Source: Rhodospirillales bacterium
GTDB lineage: Bacteria; Pseudomonadota; Alphaproteobacteria; Reyranellales; Reyranellaceae
Assembly: GCA_009377525.1 (NCBI GenBank)
Contig: WHTW01000024.1
Location: forward strand, 1-63,473
Reading direction: 5' to 3'
Length of the DNA stretch: 63,473 bases
The notes beneath the pieces were generated by a model. That model saw only the letters and a program-made list of their open reading frames with translations. It ran no database searches and was not told the DNA's origin. The position numbers were made by a program, and so were the translations under genes. Positions 54,876 through 62,531 of the stretch are shown piece by piece; position 1 is the stretch's first letter; each line of letters starts with the position of its first letter.

Positions 54876-55907
54876 ATGGATTTCGCCCTCAAACGCCCCA
54901 TCCCCCTCTTCGCGCTCGCCGCCGTCGTCAGCATCGTGGGCGGCCTGTGCGTCGGCGCCTTTCCGGTCGGGTTCGCGGACCTCCTCTCGGCGATCGGCCT
55001 GTCGACCAAGCCGATCGACGACACCACGTCGGTCGTGCTCTACGCCATCCGCGCACCGCGCGTGCTGGCGGCCTTCTGCGTCGGCGCGGCGCTGGCCGCG
55101 GGTGGCGCCGCCTTGCAGAGCCTGTTCAGGAATCCCCTGGCCGATCCCGGCCTGCTCGGCGTGTCGAGCGGCGCCGCCCTCGCCGCCGTGTCGGTGATCG
55201 TGCTGGGCGAGAGGGTGATGCATGTCATCCCGCCGGACCTGCGGCCCTGGCTGCTGCCCATCGCGGCCTTCGGCGGCGGCCTTGTAGCGACCACGGTCGT
55301 CTACCGCCTGGCCGCGCGCGAGGGCATCACCCTGGTCGGCACCCTGCTGCTCGCCGGCATCGCCATCAATGCGCTGACCGCGGCCGGCATCGGCATGCTG
55401 GTGTTCGTGGCCGACGACCAACAGCTCCGCACCCTGATCTTCTGGACTATGGGCGGCTTCGGCAGCGTCACCTGGGCGGCGATCGTGCCGGCGCTGTTGA
55501 TACTGGCCATCGCCGTGCCGACCCTACTGCCCGCCGCGCACCTGCTCGACGCCCTGGCGCTGGGCGAGCGCGAGGCGGGCCACGTCGGCGTCGATGTCGA
55601 ACGACTGAAGCGCCGGCTGGTGGCGCAGGTCGCGCTGGCCGTCGGCGCGGGCGTGGCAATCTCCGGCACGGTGGGCTTCGTCGGCCTGATCGCCCCGCAC
55701 ATCGTGCGCCTGCTGCTGGGTCCCGCCCATCGCACGCTGCTGCCGGCCGCCGCCCTGTTCGGCGGCGCCTTCCTGGTCCTGGCCGACGCCCTTGCCCGCA
55801 CCATCGTCTCGCCGGCCGAGCTGCCGATCGGCGTGCTGACCGCCTTGGTCGGCGGACCGTTCTTCCTCTGGCTGCTGGCCGGCCGCGCATCGCGGGAGGG
55901 CCTGTGA
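54876..55907 (+). CDS. hmuU: HmuU haem ABC permease
   Basis: A 343-residue FecCD-family permease with about ten helices: RAPRVLAAFCVGAALAAGGA then ALQSLFRNPLADPGLLGVSS, GVAISGTVGFVGLIAPHIVR and ELPIGVLTALVGGPFFLWLL. It forms the haem channel with HmuV. ATG 54876 is chosen; TTG 54867 is in frame. Its stop overlaps the hmuV GTG (GTGA). Confidence 0.93.
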   Translation: MDFALKRPIPLFALAAVVSIVGGLCVGAFPVGFADLLSAIGLSTKPIDDTTSVVLYAIRAPRVLAAFCVGAALAAGGAALQSLFRNPLADPGLLGVSSGAALAAVSVIVLGERVMHVIPPDLRPWLLPIAAFGGGLVATTVVYRLAAREGITLVGTLLLAGIAINALTAAGIGMLVFVADDQQLRTLIFWTMGGFGSVTWAAIVPALLILAIAVPTLLPAAHLLDALALGEREAGHVGVDVERLKRRLVAQVALAVGAGVAISGTVGFVGLIAPHIVRLLLGPAHRTLLPAAALFGGAFLVLADALARTIVSPAELPIGVLTALVGGPFFLWLLAGRASREGL

Positions 55908-56686
55908 GCACCCTACAGGCCCAAGCGATCGAAGTGCGCGCCGGCACGAAGGCGCTGATCACCGACGTGTCGCTCACCGTCGAGCCCGGCGAGTTCCTGG
56001 CCGTGATCGGCCCCAACGGCGCCGGCAAGAGCACGCTGCTCGGCGCCTTGGCGGGCGACAGGCCGCTGGCGCAAGGCCATGTGCTGCTCGACGGCAGGCC
56101 CATGCGACGCTGGAGCAAGCGCGAGCTGGCCAAAAGGCGCGCCGTGCTGCCGCAGCACTCCACCGTCGCCTTCGACTTCACCGGCCTGCAGGTCGCCATG
56201 CTGGGCCTGCTCGCCCATCGCGACCGCCTGTCCGAGCCGCAGATGCGCGGCCTGGCCGAAAAGGCGCTCGGCGAGACCGAGGCCCTCGCCTTTGCCGACC
56301 GGCCCTACACCGTGCTGTCGGGCGGCGAGCGCCAGCGCGTGCAGCTCGCCCGCGTGCTGGTCCAATGCGACGCCGATCCGGACAGCATGCCCTTCCTGCT
56401 GCTCGACGAGCCGATCGCCGGCCTCGATCTCTCCCATCAGCACGCTGCCCTTGCCAGCGCCCGCCGCCGCACCGACCGCGGCCTGGGCGTGCTGGCGGTA
56501 CTGCACGACCTCAACATGGCGGGGCGTTACGCCGATCGCGTGGCAATCATGGAGCTGGGGCGGGTCACCGCCCTGGGCCGCACCGATGCGACCCTCGATC
56601 CAACTCGCTTGTCGGCAGTGTTCGCGACACCGATCGTGCGAGTAGAGGCCGATGGAACATCGGCGCTCGTCAGTCTGGGCCGTTAG
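55904..56686 (+). CDS. hmuV: HmuV haem ABC ATPase
   Basis: A 260-residue ATPase starting at GTG 55904: Walker A GPNGAGKSTLLGALAG, Q-loop LPQHSTVAFDF, signature LSGGERQRVQLARVL, Walker B FLLLDEPIAGLD and switch VLHDLNMA. It powers haem import with HmuTU. Its end overlaps the convergent hicB gene by 4 bp. Confidence 0.94.
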   Translation: MSTLQAQAIEVRAGTKALITDVSLTVEPGEFLAVIGPNGAGKSTLLGALAGDRPLAQGHVLLDGRPMRRWSKRELAKRRAVLPQHSTVAFDFTGLQVAMLGLLAHRDRLSEPQMRGLAEKALGETEALAFADRPYTVLSGGERQRVQLARVLVQCDADPDSMPFLLLDEPIAGLDLSHQHAALASARRRTDRGLGVLAVLHDLNMAGRYADRVAIMELGRVTALGRTDATLDPTRLSAVFATPIVRVEADGTSALVSLGR

Positions 56687-57114
56687 GCGCGGCGCTTCGC
56701 CCGAGCAGCAACGTCCTTCGTTGAGGATGCGACCGTCAGCCGGGCAATGAGACCACTGCGGCTTTGTCCCGTTGTACGCGCCATGTCGTCGAGGCGCCGC
56801 AGGACGCGACGCGGCAAGGTAATGTTGATGCGCTCGATTGTGTCGTCGAAGAGCGAATCCTCGAGCTCTATGAGGCCAACCGCCCATCCTTTGTAGCCGC
56901 GGAGCCTGCGTGCCTCCTCAAGGCTCGACGGCGGCGGCACAGGCATTCCCTGGTCGAGCGCAGCGTCGATCCATGCCGCGGCCGCCTCTTTGGCAGCCTC
57001 CACCGCTTCATCGAGCGTGTCGCCGGCGGAAAAGCAGCCGGGAAGATCGGGCACGACAACTCCGAATGCCTCCGCGTCCGTGCCTTCCTCTATGAGAATG
57101 GGATAACGCGTCAT
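56683..57114 (-). CDS. hicB: HicB-family antitoxin
   Basis: A 143-residue antitoxin. The N-terminal HicB fold reads YPILIEEGTDAEAFGVVVPD then LPGCFSAGDTLDEAVEAAKE; the C-terminal ribbon-helix-helix domain (ERINITLPRRVLRRLDDMAR) binds DNA. It inhibits HicA and represses the operon. ATG 57114 overlaps the hicA stop (ATGA), the normal toxin-first order. Confidence 0.92.
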   Translation of the reverse strand: MTRYPILIEEGTDAEAFGVVVPDLPGCFSAGDTLDEAVEAAKEAAAAWIDAALDQGMPVPPPSSLEEARRLRGYKGWAVGLIELEDSLFDDTIERINITLPRRVLRRLDDMARTTGQSRSGLIARLTVASSTKDVAARAKRRA

Positions 57115-57290
57115 ATGCCTGCCTGCTTTCGGATCTTCGCGACCAATCCCTTACCCAAGTCCTTCTTGGGTTGAGGAGCCACGACTATTCCCGACCGAGA
57201 AGGATGAATGAACACGTGATGGGAGCCACGGACGCGGTCCAATGCCCAGCCAGCCTTGACCAGCTCGCGGATCAGGCCCGCACTCTTCAT
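57111..57290 (-). CDS. hicA: HicA-family mRNA interferase toxin
   Basis: A 59-residue dsRBD-like toxin: MKSAGLIRELVKAGWALDRV, then RGSHHVFIHP with the catalytic His and the HicA tail LGKGLVAKIRKQAGI. It cleaves mRNA when free of HicB. A longer frame from ATG 57311 adds seven residues coded by the operator palindrome and is less likely. Confidence 0.92.
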   Translation of the reverse strand: MKSAGLIRELVKAGWALDRVRGSHHVFIHPSRSGIVVAPQPKKDLGKGLVAKIRKQAGI

Positions 57291-57311
57291 GGTGTGTATT
57301 ATACACACCAT
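57289..57311. promoter_or_regulatory. hicAB operator palindrome
   Basis: A perfect 23-bp palindrome with 11-bp arms (ATGGTGTGTAT and its complement) around a single T; the left arm overlaps the hicA start codon. The HicB ribbon-helix-helix domain is the obvious binder, giving autoregulation by blocking the start region. Confidence 0.78.
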
Positions 57312-57337
57312 GCTCTATGTTAGCAGGTCAAATAGCT

Positions 57338-57814
57338 CTACGCGCCATAGTCCGAGGGTGGCCGATCCTTGCGCAGCGCCTTCAGGATGAAATGGTCAAG
57401 CGACACCGGCCCTGGACCGGCGACGGCGAGATAGCCGAACATCACGAAATAGGAGATCTCCTCGAAGCCCAGCAGGGTCTGCAGCGAATCGACGTCGCCC
57501 CATTTGGCCGAGGCGAGTGCCACCAGCATGATGATCATCATCGGGATCGAGACGATGCGCGTCAGCAAGCCGACCAGCAGCAGCAGGCCGCCGACGAACT
57601 CCATGCCCGAAGCGAATGGTGTGAGGATCTCGGGCGCGGGGATACCCCATTCGCGGAAGTTCTCGATCATGCGCGGCAGGAAGTGGAGTTTCTGCCAGCC
57701 CGTCCACAGGAATACCCAGCCGACGACGATGCGTATGGCGAGCGGCGGCAGCCAGGCGAGATAGCCCGTGACGATGCGGGGCCAGTCGTAGAAGATGGTG
57801 ATCAATGCGTTCAT
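57338..57814 (-). CDS. DoxX-family membrane protein of second bufferin locus
   Basis: A 158-residue four-helix protein with the DoxX pattern (LAIRIVVGWVFLWTGWQKLH, VGGLLLLVGLLTRIVSIPMM). It is longer at the N-terminus than the copy at 21433 and only moderately similar. It lies 75 bp after bufA2 in the same direction, so the two probably form one transcript from the ECF promoter at 58168-58193. No bufB or bufC gene follows. Confidence 0.88.
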   Translation of the reverse strand: MNALITIFYDWPRIVTGYLAWLPPLAIRIVVGWVFLWTGWQKLHFLPRMIENFREWGIPAPEILTPFASGMEFVGGLLLLVGLLTRIVSIPMMIIMLVALASAKWGDVDSLQTLLGFEEISYFVMFGYLAVAGPGPVSLDHFILKALRKDRPPSDYGA

Positions 57815-57889
57815 GTGCTGGCGTCCCGCTGGAAAAAGGCGCGGGCGTCCGCGGCTTGGCGAACGCCCGCTGCCGAATGAGGCCGCAGC

Positions 57890-58123
57890 CTACATCACCT
57901 TGCCGCCCTTGGCAGTGCACGCCGCGGCGTCGGCCGCCTCGGTGAAGCCCTGGCCCTTGCAGGCGTTCTGGCCCTTGCAGGCGTTGCTGGCGCTCTTGCA
58001 GGCGCTCTGGCCCTTGCAGGCGTTCGAGGCGCCGCACTTCACGCCGGCTGCGAAAGACGTGGACGCGAAGCTCGTGGCGGCGAAGACTGCGACGGCGGTC
58101 GTGATCAGCGTACGCTTGTTCAT
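57890..58123 (-). CDS. bufA2: BufA2-type bufferin precursor
   Basis: A 77-residue secreted peptide with signal (about 1-25, ending TSFA) and a core of six Cys: KCGASNACKGQSACKSASNA then CKGQNACKGQG and AAACTAKGGKVM. Repeated ACKGQ units are the hallmark of the BufA2 class. Maturation needs an MNIO enzyme, but none is encoded here. GGAGGGTCTC precedes ATG 58123. Confidence 0.88.
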   Translation of the reverse strand: MNKRTLITTAVAVFAATSFASTSFAAGVKCGASNACKGQSACKSASNACKGQNACKGQGFTEAADAAACTAKGGKVM

Positions 58124-58167
58124 GGAGACCCTCCTGGTTGGGCGGGCGACAAACCCGCATGAGGTCG

Positions 58168-58193
58168 TTCGCAGGCCGGGGCGTCGACGTTAC
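58168..58193 (-). promoter_or_regulatory. ECF sigma promoter of bufA2-DoxX
   Basis: On the minus strand GTAACG (58193-58188) and CGAA (58171-58168) are 16 bp apart, about 45 nt before the bufA2 start, the same geometry as at bufA1 (23959-23984). Confidence 0.76.
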
Positions 58194-58216
58194 AGGCGAC
58201 CAATGGATTTATTGGT

Positions 58217-58242
58217 GTAATGTTTCGCTTCCCGCACACGAA
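58217..58242 (+). promoter_or_regulatory. ECF sigma promoter of sigma-nrsF pair
   Basis: GTAATG (58217-58222) and CGAA (58239-58242) with a 16-bp spacer, 20 bp before the sigma start. It is divergent from the bufA2 promoter 23 bp away, so the intergenic region carries back-to-back copies of one motif. Confidence 0.65.
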
Positions 58243-58262
58243 TACGTGAAAGACCGAGCTCG

Positions 58263-58811
58263 TTGGCCGACTCGACCGATCTCTCCGCACTGATGCGCCG
58301 GGCAAGGCAGGGTGACGACGAGGCCTATCGAAGGCTGCTCGGCCATGTCTCGCTGTGGCTGCGCGCCGTCGTGCGCCGCGGCTTGGTCGCGGCAGGCCGC
58401 GGTCCGGCCGACGGCGAGGATGTCGTTCAGGAGGCACTGCTTGCCATGCATCTGAAGCGCGACACCTGGGACGAGACACAGCCGATCGAGCCGTGGCTGC
58501 GCGCGATCGCGCGCTACAAGCTGGTCGATCACCTGCGCCGGCGCGGCTTCCACGATCATCTCGACATCGACGATCATGCCGGCTCGCTCGCGTCGATGGG
58601 CGAGGCCGATGTCGGCACGGCGATCGATTCGCAGCGCCTGCTGGCCGCCCTTCCCGAGCGCCAGCGGCGCATCGTCGAGGAGATCTCGATCGAAGGCCGA
58701 CGCGCCGCCGAGGTCGCGACTCGGCTCGGCATGAGCGAGGGCGCGGTGCGCGTGGCCCTGCACCGCGCGCTCAAGGCGCTGGCTGCCGCCTATCGACGGG
58801 AGAAGCCATGA
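58263..58811 (+). CDS. ECF sigma factor, SigF type (intact)
   Basis: A 182-residue sigma factor starting at TTG 58263. Region 2 is EDVVQEALLAMHLKRDTW with PWLRAIARYKLVDHLRRRG; region 4 is LPERQRRIVEEISIEGRRAA with GAVRVALHRALKALA. It is uninterrupted, unlike the two relatives at 19607 and 24322. Its stop overlaps the nrsF ATG (ATGA). It probably activates the four GTAA...CGAA promoters found here. Confidence 0.9.
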   Translation: MADSTDLSALMRRARQGDDEAYRRLLGHVSLWLRAVVRRGLVAAGRGPADGEDVVQEALLAMHLKRDTWDETQPIEPWLRAIARYKLVDHLRRRGFHDHLDIDDHAGSLASMGEADVGTAIDSQRLLAALPERQRRIVEEISIEGRRAAEVATRLGMSEGAVRVALHRALKALAAAYRREKP

Positions 58812-59446
58812 AGACCGAGCGCCTGATCGAGGCGCTGGTCGCCGACCGCCGCCCCCGCAGCCGGCCGGTTCGACGGGAACTCGCAGGCGCGCTTGCGCTG
58901 GGCGGCCTGCTCTCGCTCGCTCTGTTCCTCGCCGAGATCGGCCCGCGCGGCGATCTTGCACCGGCCCTCGCCACCTGGCGCTTCGATCTGAAGCTGGTCC
59001 TGGTCGCGACGGCGCTGGCCGGTGCGTTCGCGCTCTGCCTCGCCCTGGCACGCCCGCTGGCGGCACGCCGTCCGGCGCGGAGCCTGCTGCCGCTCGCGGC
59101 GCTGGCGGCGGCCGCCATCGTCGTCGAGCTCGCGACGACGCCCAGCACCTCGTGGACGACCCGGCTCATCGGCAGCAACGCCCTTGTCTGCCTGACCGCA
59201 GTCCCCGTGCTGGCGCTCGCGCCGCTCGCGGCGGCGCTAATGGCCCTGCGCGTCTCTGCCGCGCCCGCCTCGCCCGTGCTCGCCGGCGCCGCGGCCGGAC
59301 TGCTGGCCGCGACCGCCGGCGCCACGCTCTACGCCTTCCACTGCTTCGACGATTCGCCGCTTTTCGTCGTCGCCTGGTACGTGCTGGCCGCGATTCCCGT
59401 CGTCGCCCTCGGCGCCATCGCGGGGCACCGGCTGTTGCGCTGGTAA
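58808..59446 (+). CDS. nrsF: NrsF-family anti-sigma membrane protein
   Basis: A 212-residue protein with short N-terminus (MKTERLIEALVADRRPRSRP), six helices and the ending AIAGHRLLRW typical of DUF1109. Cys residues in FALCLALA, NALVCLTAV and AFHCFDDSPL are candidates for sensing metal stress. It should keep the sigma factor encoded just before it inactive until stress. It is about the same length as the copy at 19834. Confidence 0.9.
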   Translation: MKTERLIEALVADRRPRSRPVRRELAGALALGGLLSLALFLAEIGPRGDLAPALATWRFDLKLVLVATALAGAFALCLALARPLAARRPARSLLPLAALAAAAIVVELATTPSTSWTTRLIGSNALVCLTAVPVLALAPLAAALMALRVSAAPASPVLAGAAAGLLAATAGATLYAFHCFDDSPLFVVAWYVLAAIPVVALGAIAGHRLLRW

Positions 59447-59495
59447 GCGCAATCCGGATGTCGGGCCGGCCGGCGGCCTGACGCGTCGCGCCACT

Positions 59496-59625
59496 AGAGC
59501 GATTCCCGATTTGATGGAACCGCTTGCGGTTCCATCAAATCGGGAATGCGCGCACTGGCGATAGTTGCTGCAACGGGCACGTCCCGTTCGGCTGATTCCA
59601 GCCGAACGGGACGTGCTATAGCGCG
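59496..59625. repeat. Two-hairpin intergenic repeat, copy B (inverted)
   Basis: Perfect inverted repeats at 59502-59547 (22-bp arms around TT) and 59577-59616 (18-bp arms around ATTC), joined by 29 bp, and bounded by TAGAGCG and CTATAGCG. Read on the minus strand it follows the order of copy A at 37357-37478, with the linker about 80 percent identical. It lies between the nrsF end and the end of the convergent lysR gene. Confidence 0.88.
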
Positions 59626-59626
59626 T

Positions 59627-60589
59627 TCAAATGCGGTTCGAGGCTCGCGCGGCGCTTCGAATGTCTGCGTCATCCGTCCGCATCGTCGAGACTTTCGGCA
59701 GTCCGGGTCCATCGACGTTCCAGGAGAGGGCCCGGGCGGTCTTGACGGCGATCGACACCGGCCGGCTGTGCGGACGTCCCGCCACCGTGACGATGCTGAT
59801 CTGACGCGACACCTCCGGCTCGATCACGGGACGAAGCAGCACCCCGTCGATGATCGGCAGGAACTGCGGCATCAGGGTGCAGCCCAGGCCGACCGCGACC
59901 ATGGCCTGCACCCAGTCCTCGCGTTCGGTCATGTAGCGGACCTGCACGGCCCCATAGGGTTTCACCACGCCGAGCTTCGCGAAGTTCGACGGGAACTCGC
60001 AGTGCAGCCGCTTGATGTAGGGCTCGCCGTCGAGTTCCCGAAGCGGCACCGCATTCATTTGTTCAAAGCGATGGCCGGGCGCGAAGGCAACGCAATAGGG
60101 TTCCCGATAGAGCGGCACAGCCCTGAGCCGCTCGCCGTACTCCGGAGCGCTCATGATGGCGACATCGATCTCGCCGGCCAGCAATGCGGCCGCGAGCTCC
60201 TCGCAATGGGTTTCCCAGAGCGTCAGCTCGAGATTGGCGGCGGCGGCGCGTAGCGCCTTGAGATAAGCGGTCAGATGCCTCGCCGGCATGGTCGAGAAAA
60301 CGCCCATCTTCAGCTTCGTGCCAGCCTGACTCTTGTGCTTTTCGGCGTCCGTTCTGGCCGCCTCCAGCGCGCCCTGCGCCAGGGAGAAATGCTGCTGCAT
60401 GAGACGGCCTAGGTCCGTCAGATGGGTCAGGTGCCGTTCGCGCCGGAAGAGGTGACCTCCGAGCTCCTCCTCCAGCTTGTGGATGGCCCTGGTCAACGAA
60501 GGAACCGAGACGTCGCACAACTCGGCGGCCCGCGAAAAGTTGAGCGTCTCGCAGGCGGCCAGGAAATACCGTATTTGATGGGTTTCCAT
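59627..60589 (-). CDS. LysR-family transcriptional regulator
   Basis: A 320-residue regulator: N-terminal helix-turn-helix METHQIRYFLAACETLNFSR and CDVSVPSLTRAIHKLEEELG, then the periplasmic-binding-like effector domain (from about 95). The ATG at 60589 gives the canonical start; the open frame beyond it has no family sequence. It is divergent from the cupin-RidA-DM13 genes and likely controls them. Confidence 0.9.
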   Translation of the reverse strand: METHQIRYFLAACETLNFSRAAELCDVSVPSLTRAIHKLEEELGGHLFRRERHLTHLTDLGRLMQQHFSLAQGALEAARTDAEKHKSQAGTKLKMGVFSTMPARHLTAYLKALRAAAANLELTLWETHCEELAAALLAGEIDVAIMSAPEYGERLRAVPLYREPYCVAFAPGHRFEQMNAVPLRELDGEPYIKRLHCEFPSNFAKLGVVKPYGAVQVRYMTEREDWVQAMVAVGLGCTLMPQFLPIIDGVLLRPVIEPEVSRQISIVTVAGRPHSRPVSIAVKTARALSWNVDGPGLPKVSTMRTDDADIRSAARASNRI

Positions 60590-60758
60590 CGAGCCTTCCC
60601 GTCCCTGACTGCTAGGTGCACTCGATGAGCGCGATCCGCTGCACGGCCGCAGCGTCTTGCGCTGCAGGTAAGGAAACGTTAGCCGCCGGTGGCTGGCCCG
60701 GCAATTGCGGATGACGCATCTCCATGCCTCGAAGACTTCTGATCGGAGCAGGAGAGCA

Positions 60759-61252
60759 GGAATGCGTGGAGAGACTGGCGCCGCCAGCCGAGAGGGCGAT
60801 AAGGACTTCCATCCGAAAGCTGCTGCAAGGCCGTCTGCCGCCGCAGCCTCAAAGGCGGCGGAGACCGACGCCGAGATTGTCACCGTTCGTCCCGATGAGG
60901 CCGTGATGACAATGCAGCGGCTGCCATACTTCGTCGGCATCGGCCAGGCAACCGCGGGGGCGACGGCGATCTCGATGAGTCTGGTCGTCATTCCGCCCGG
61001 CGCAGCCGCTGAACCGCACGTCCACAAAGGCTTCGAGACGGCGATCTACGTTCTCGAAGGCCGGGTCGAGACCCGGTACGGGCGGCGGTTGGCCAAGACG
61101 CTGATCAACCAGACGGGCGACTCATCCCGGCCGACGTGCCGCATCAGCCGGTCAATCTGAGCGCCACGGAACCGGCCCGGGCGATCATCGCCCGCAACGA
61201 CGCCAGCGAGCAGGAAAGCGTCGTGCCTTATGACCCAGCCGACGATCGTTGA
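60759..61252 (+). pseudogene. Cupin-domain protein, frameshifted
   Basis: From ATG 60759 the frame gives a cupin core: MTMQRLPYFVGIGQATAGAT, VVIPPGAAAEPHVHKGFETA and IYVLEGRVETRYG, with His ligands. After NQTGDS the sense is lost. The neighbouring frame continues IPADVPHQPVNLSATEPARA with the second His of the cupin site and ends at 61252. One extra T (GACTTCATC) would restore it. Its stop lies directly before the RidA start, suggesting a working gene and possibly a sequence error. Confidence 0.68.
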
Positions 61253-61627
61253 GTGGAACACTATCGATCCGACGCCGCGATCGCGCTCAACCTTCCGTTT
61301 TCGGAAGCTGTCATCGTGGGCGATCTTCTGTTCCTGTCCGGCCAGTTGGGCAACAGGCCAGGCACGCCGAAACTGGTCGCCGGCGGCATCGCCGCCGAGG
61401 CACGCCAGGCGATGGACAACATCGGGGCCGTGCTCGCGGCCAATGGCTCATCGTTCGACAGGGTCGTCAAATGCACGATCATGCTTGCCGACATTGCGGA
61501 TTGGCCGGCCTTCAACGCGGTTTACGTCTCGTACTTCAAGCCGCCTTATCCCGCGCGCAGCGCCTTCGCGACGGCAGGTCTCGCCCTTGGCGCGCGGGTC
61601 GAGGTCGAATGCATCGCTCATCGATGA
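61253..61627 (+). CDS. RidA-family protein (YjgF/YER057c/UK114)
   Basis: A 124-residue protein from GTG 61253, right after the cupin stop: VIVGDLLFLSGQLGNRPGTP, AMDNIGAVLAANGSSFDRVV and PARSAFATAGLALGARVEVE. The Arg of PARSAF and the final Glu (VEVECIA) match RidA active-site positions, so imine/enamine deaminase activity is plausible. It is probably co-transcribed with the cupin gene. Confidence 0.9.
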   Translation: MEHYRSDAAIALNLPFSEAVIVGDLLFLSGQLGNRPGTPKLVAGGIAAEARQAMDNIGAVLAANGSSFDRVVKCTIMLADIADWPAFNAVYVSYFKPPYPARSAFATAGLALGARVEVECIAHR

Positions 61628-61665
61628 ATGGGGTATCTTCGGTCGATCGGAAGGGAAGGAAGGCG

Positions 61666-62160
61666 ATGCGCTTCTGGCGAGGTCTGGCAATCTTCGCTCT
61701 TGGCGGCGTGCTGGGCACCGGGCTGGGCGTGGCGCTCGGCTTCTTTTTGTTTCCGTTCGTGTTCCCGCCGGCGCCGACCGTGGAACAACTGGCTGAGGCG
61801 GACCGGTCGGCGTTGCTGGCGACCGGCAATTTCATCCACGCCGATCCATCGGACCCGATCCACCATGGCCGCGGGAAGGTCAGCGTGTACGACAGGACGG
61901 CCTTCCTGGAAGGTGACTTCGAGGTCGGGCCCGGTCCGAACTATCACGTCTATCTCGTGGCCAAGGCGCTTATCCGGCATTCGAACGACCTGAGGGACAC
62001 CGCGCATGTCGATCTCGGGAAACTGCGCTCGTTCAAAGGCAGCCAGCGCTACCCGATCCCCGAGGGCATCGATCTCAAACGCTATCCGAGCGTGGTGATC
62101 TGGTGCGAGACGTTCTCGGTGCTGATCTCGCCTGCGGATCTGCGGTTCGTCAATCCATAG
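61666..62160 (+). CDS. DM13-domain membrane-anchored protein
   Basis: A 164-residue protein with one N-terminal helix (GLAIFALGGVLGTGLGVALG) and an extracytoplasmic DM13 domain (GNFIHADPSDPIHHGRGKVS, YHVYLVAKA, VDLGKLRSFKGSQRYPIPEG, YPSVVIWCETFSVLISPADL). The single Cys of the IWCETF motif is conserved in DM13 and has been proposed for redox or electron-transfer roles. GGAAGGAAGGCG precedes ATG 61666. Confidence 0.88.
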   Translation: MRFWRGLAIFALGGVLGTGLGVALGFFLFPFVFPPAPTVEQLAEADRSALLATGNFIHADPSDPIHHGRGKVSVYDRTAFLEGDFEVGPGPNYHVYLVAKALIRHSNDLRDTAHVDLGKLRSFKGSQRYPIPEGIDLKRYPSVVIWCETFSVLISPADLRFVNP

Positions 62161-62531
62161 CCTTCGCCAAGGCATCCCCAAGGCAACCGTGCTGCGTGCG
62201 CCTACGATACGATCCACAACATTTAGTATCTCTGGGTCAATATTACCACATATATTGTGGCAAAAGTGCCGTCGGCGCCCGTTACGGTGCGAAAGAATTA
62301 TGTTACCGGAACCACTGGATTGCACGCGACTAAATAACTTTAGTGCTTGACTCTCCGTGTGACCTGGGTCATATTTCCGGTGCAAACGATACTCGGCCGC
62401 TCCACGCTTCCGGCGAGTCAGCCGATCTCGGCCAACAGTCCAACGTCGGCTCGCAACCTTCTGGGGGCCAAGCCGACTCACCCTGAATCCGCAGCCAATC
62501 GGTCATAAACCCGCCGGATTCGCCGGGCGTC
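62161..62531. other. AT-richer intergenic stretch without a gene
   Basis: No convincing frame exists in these 371 bp. Base composition drops in 62200-62380 compared with its surroundings. CCACA/TGTGG arms at 62246-62250/62256-62260 around TATAT make a small palindrome that could be an operator, but nothing supports this further. The region probably holds the promoter of the gene starting at 62532 or 62562. Confidence 0.5.

Noticed and set aside
59945..59962. CCCCATAGGGT sequence resembling the CsoR operator core
   Set aside because: It lies inside the lysR coding region and its flanks (GGC and TTT) are not complementary, so it lacks the TATACCC/GGGTATA arms.
62246..62260. CCACA-TATAT-TGTGG palindrome as an operator
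   Set aside because: Only 5-bp arms in an AT-richer gap and no second copy or adjacent regulator; too weak to call.
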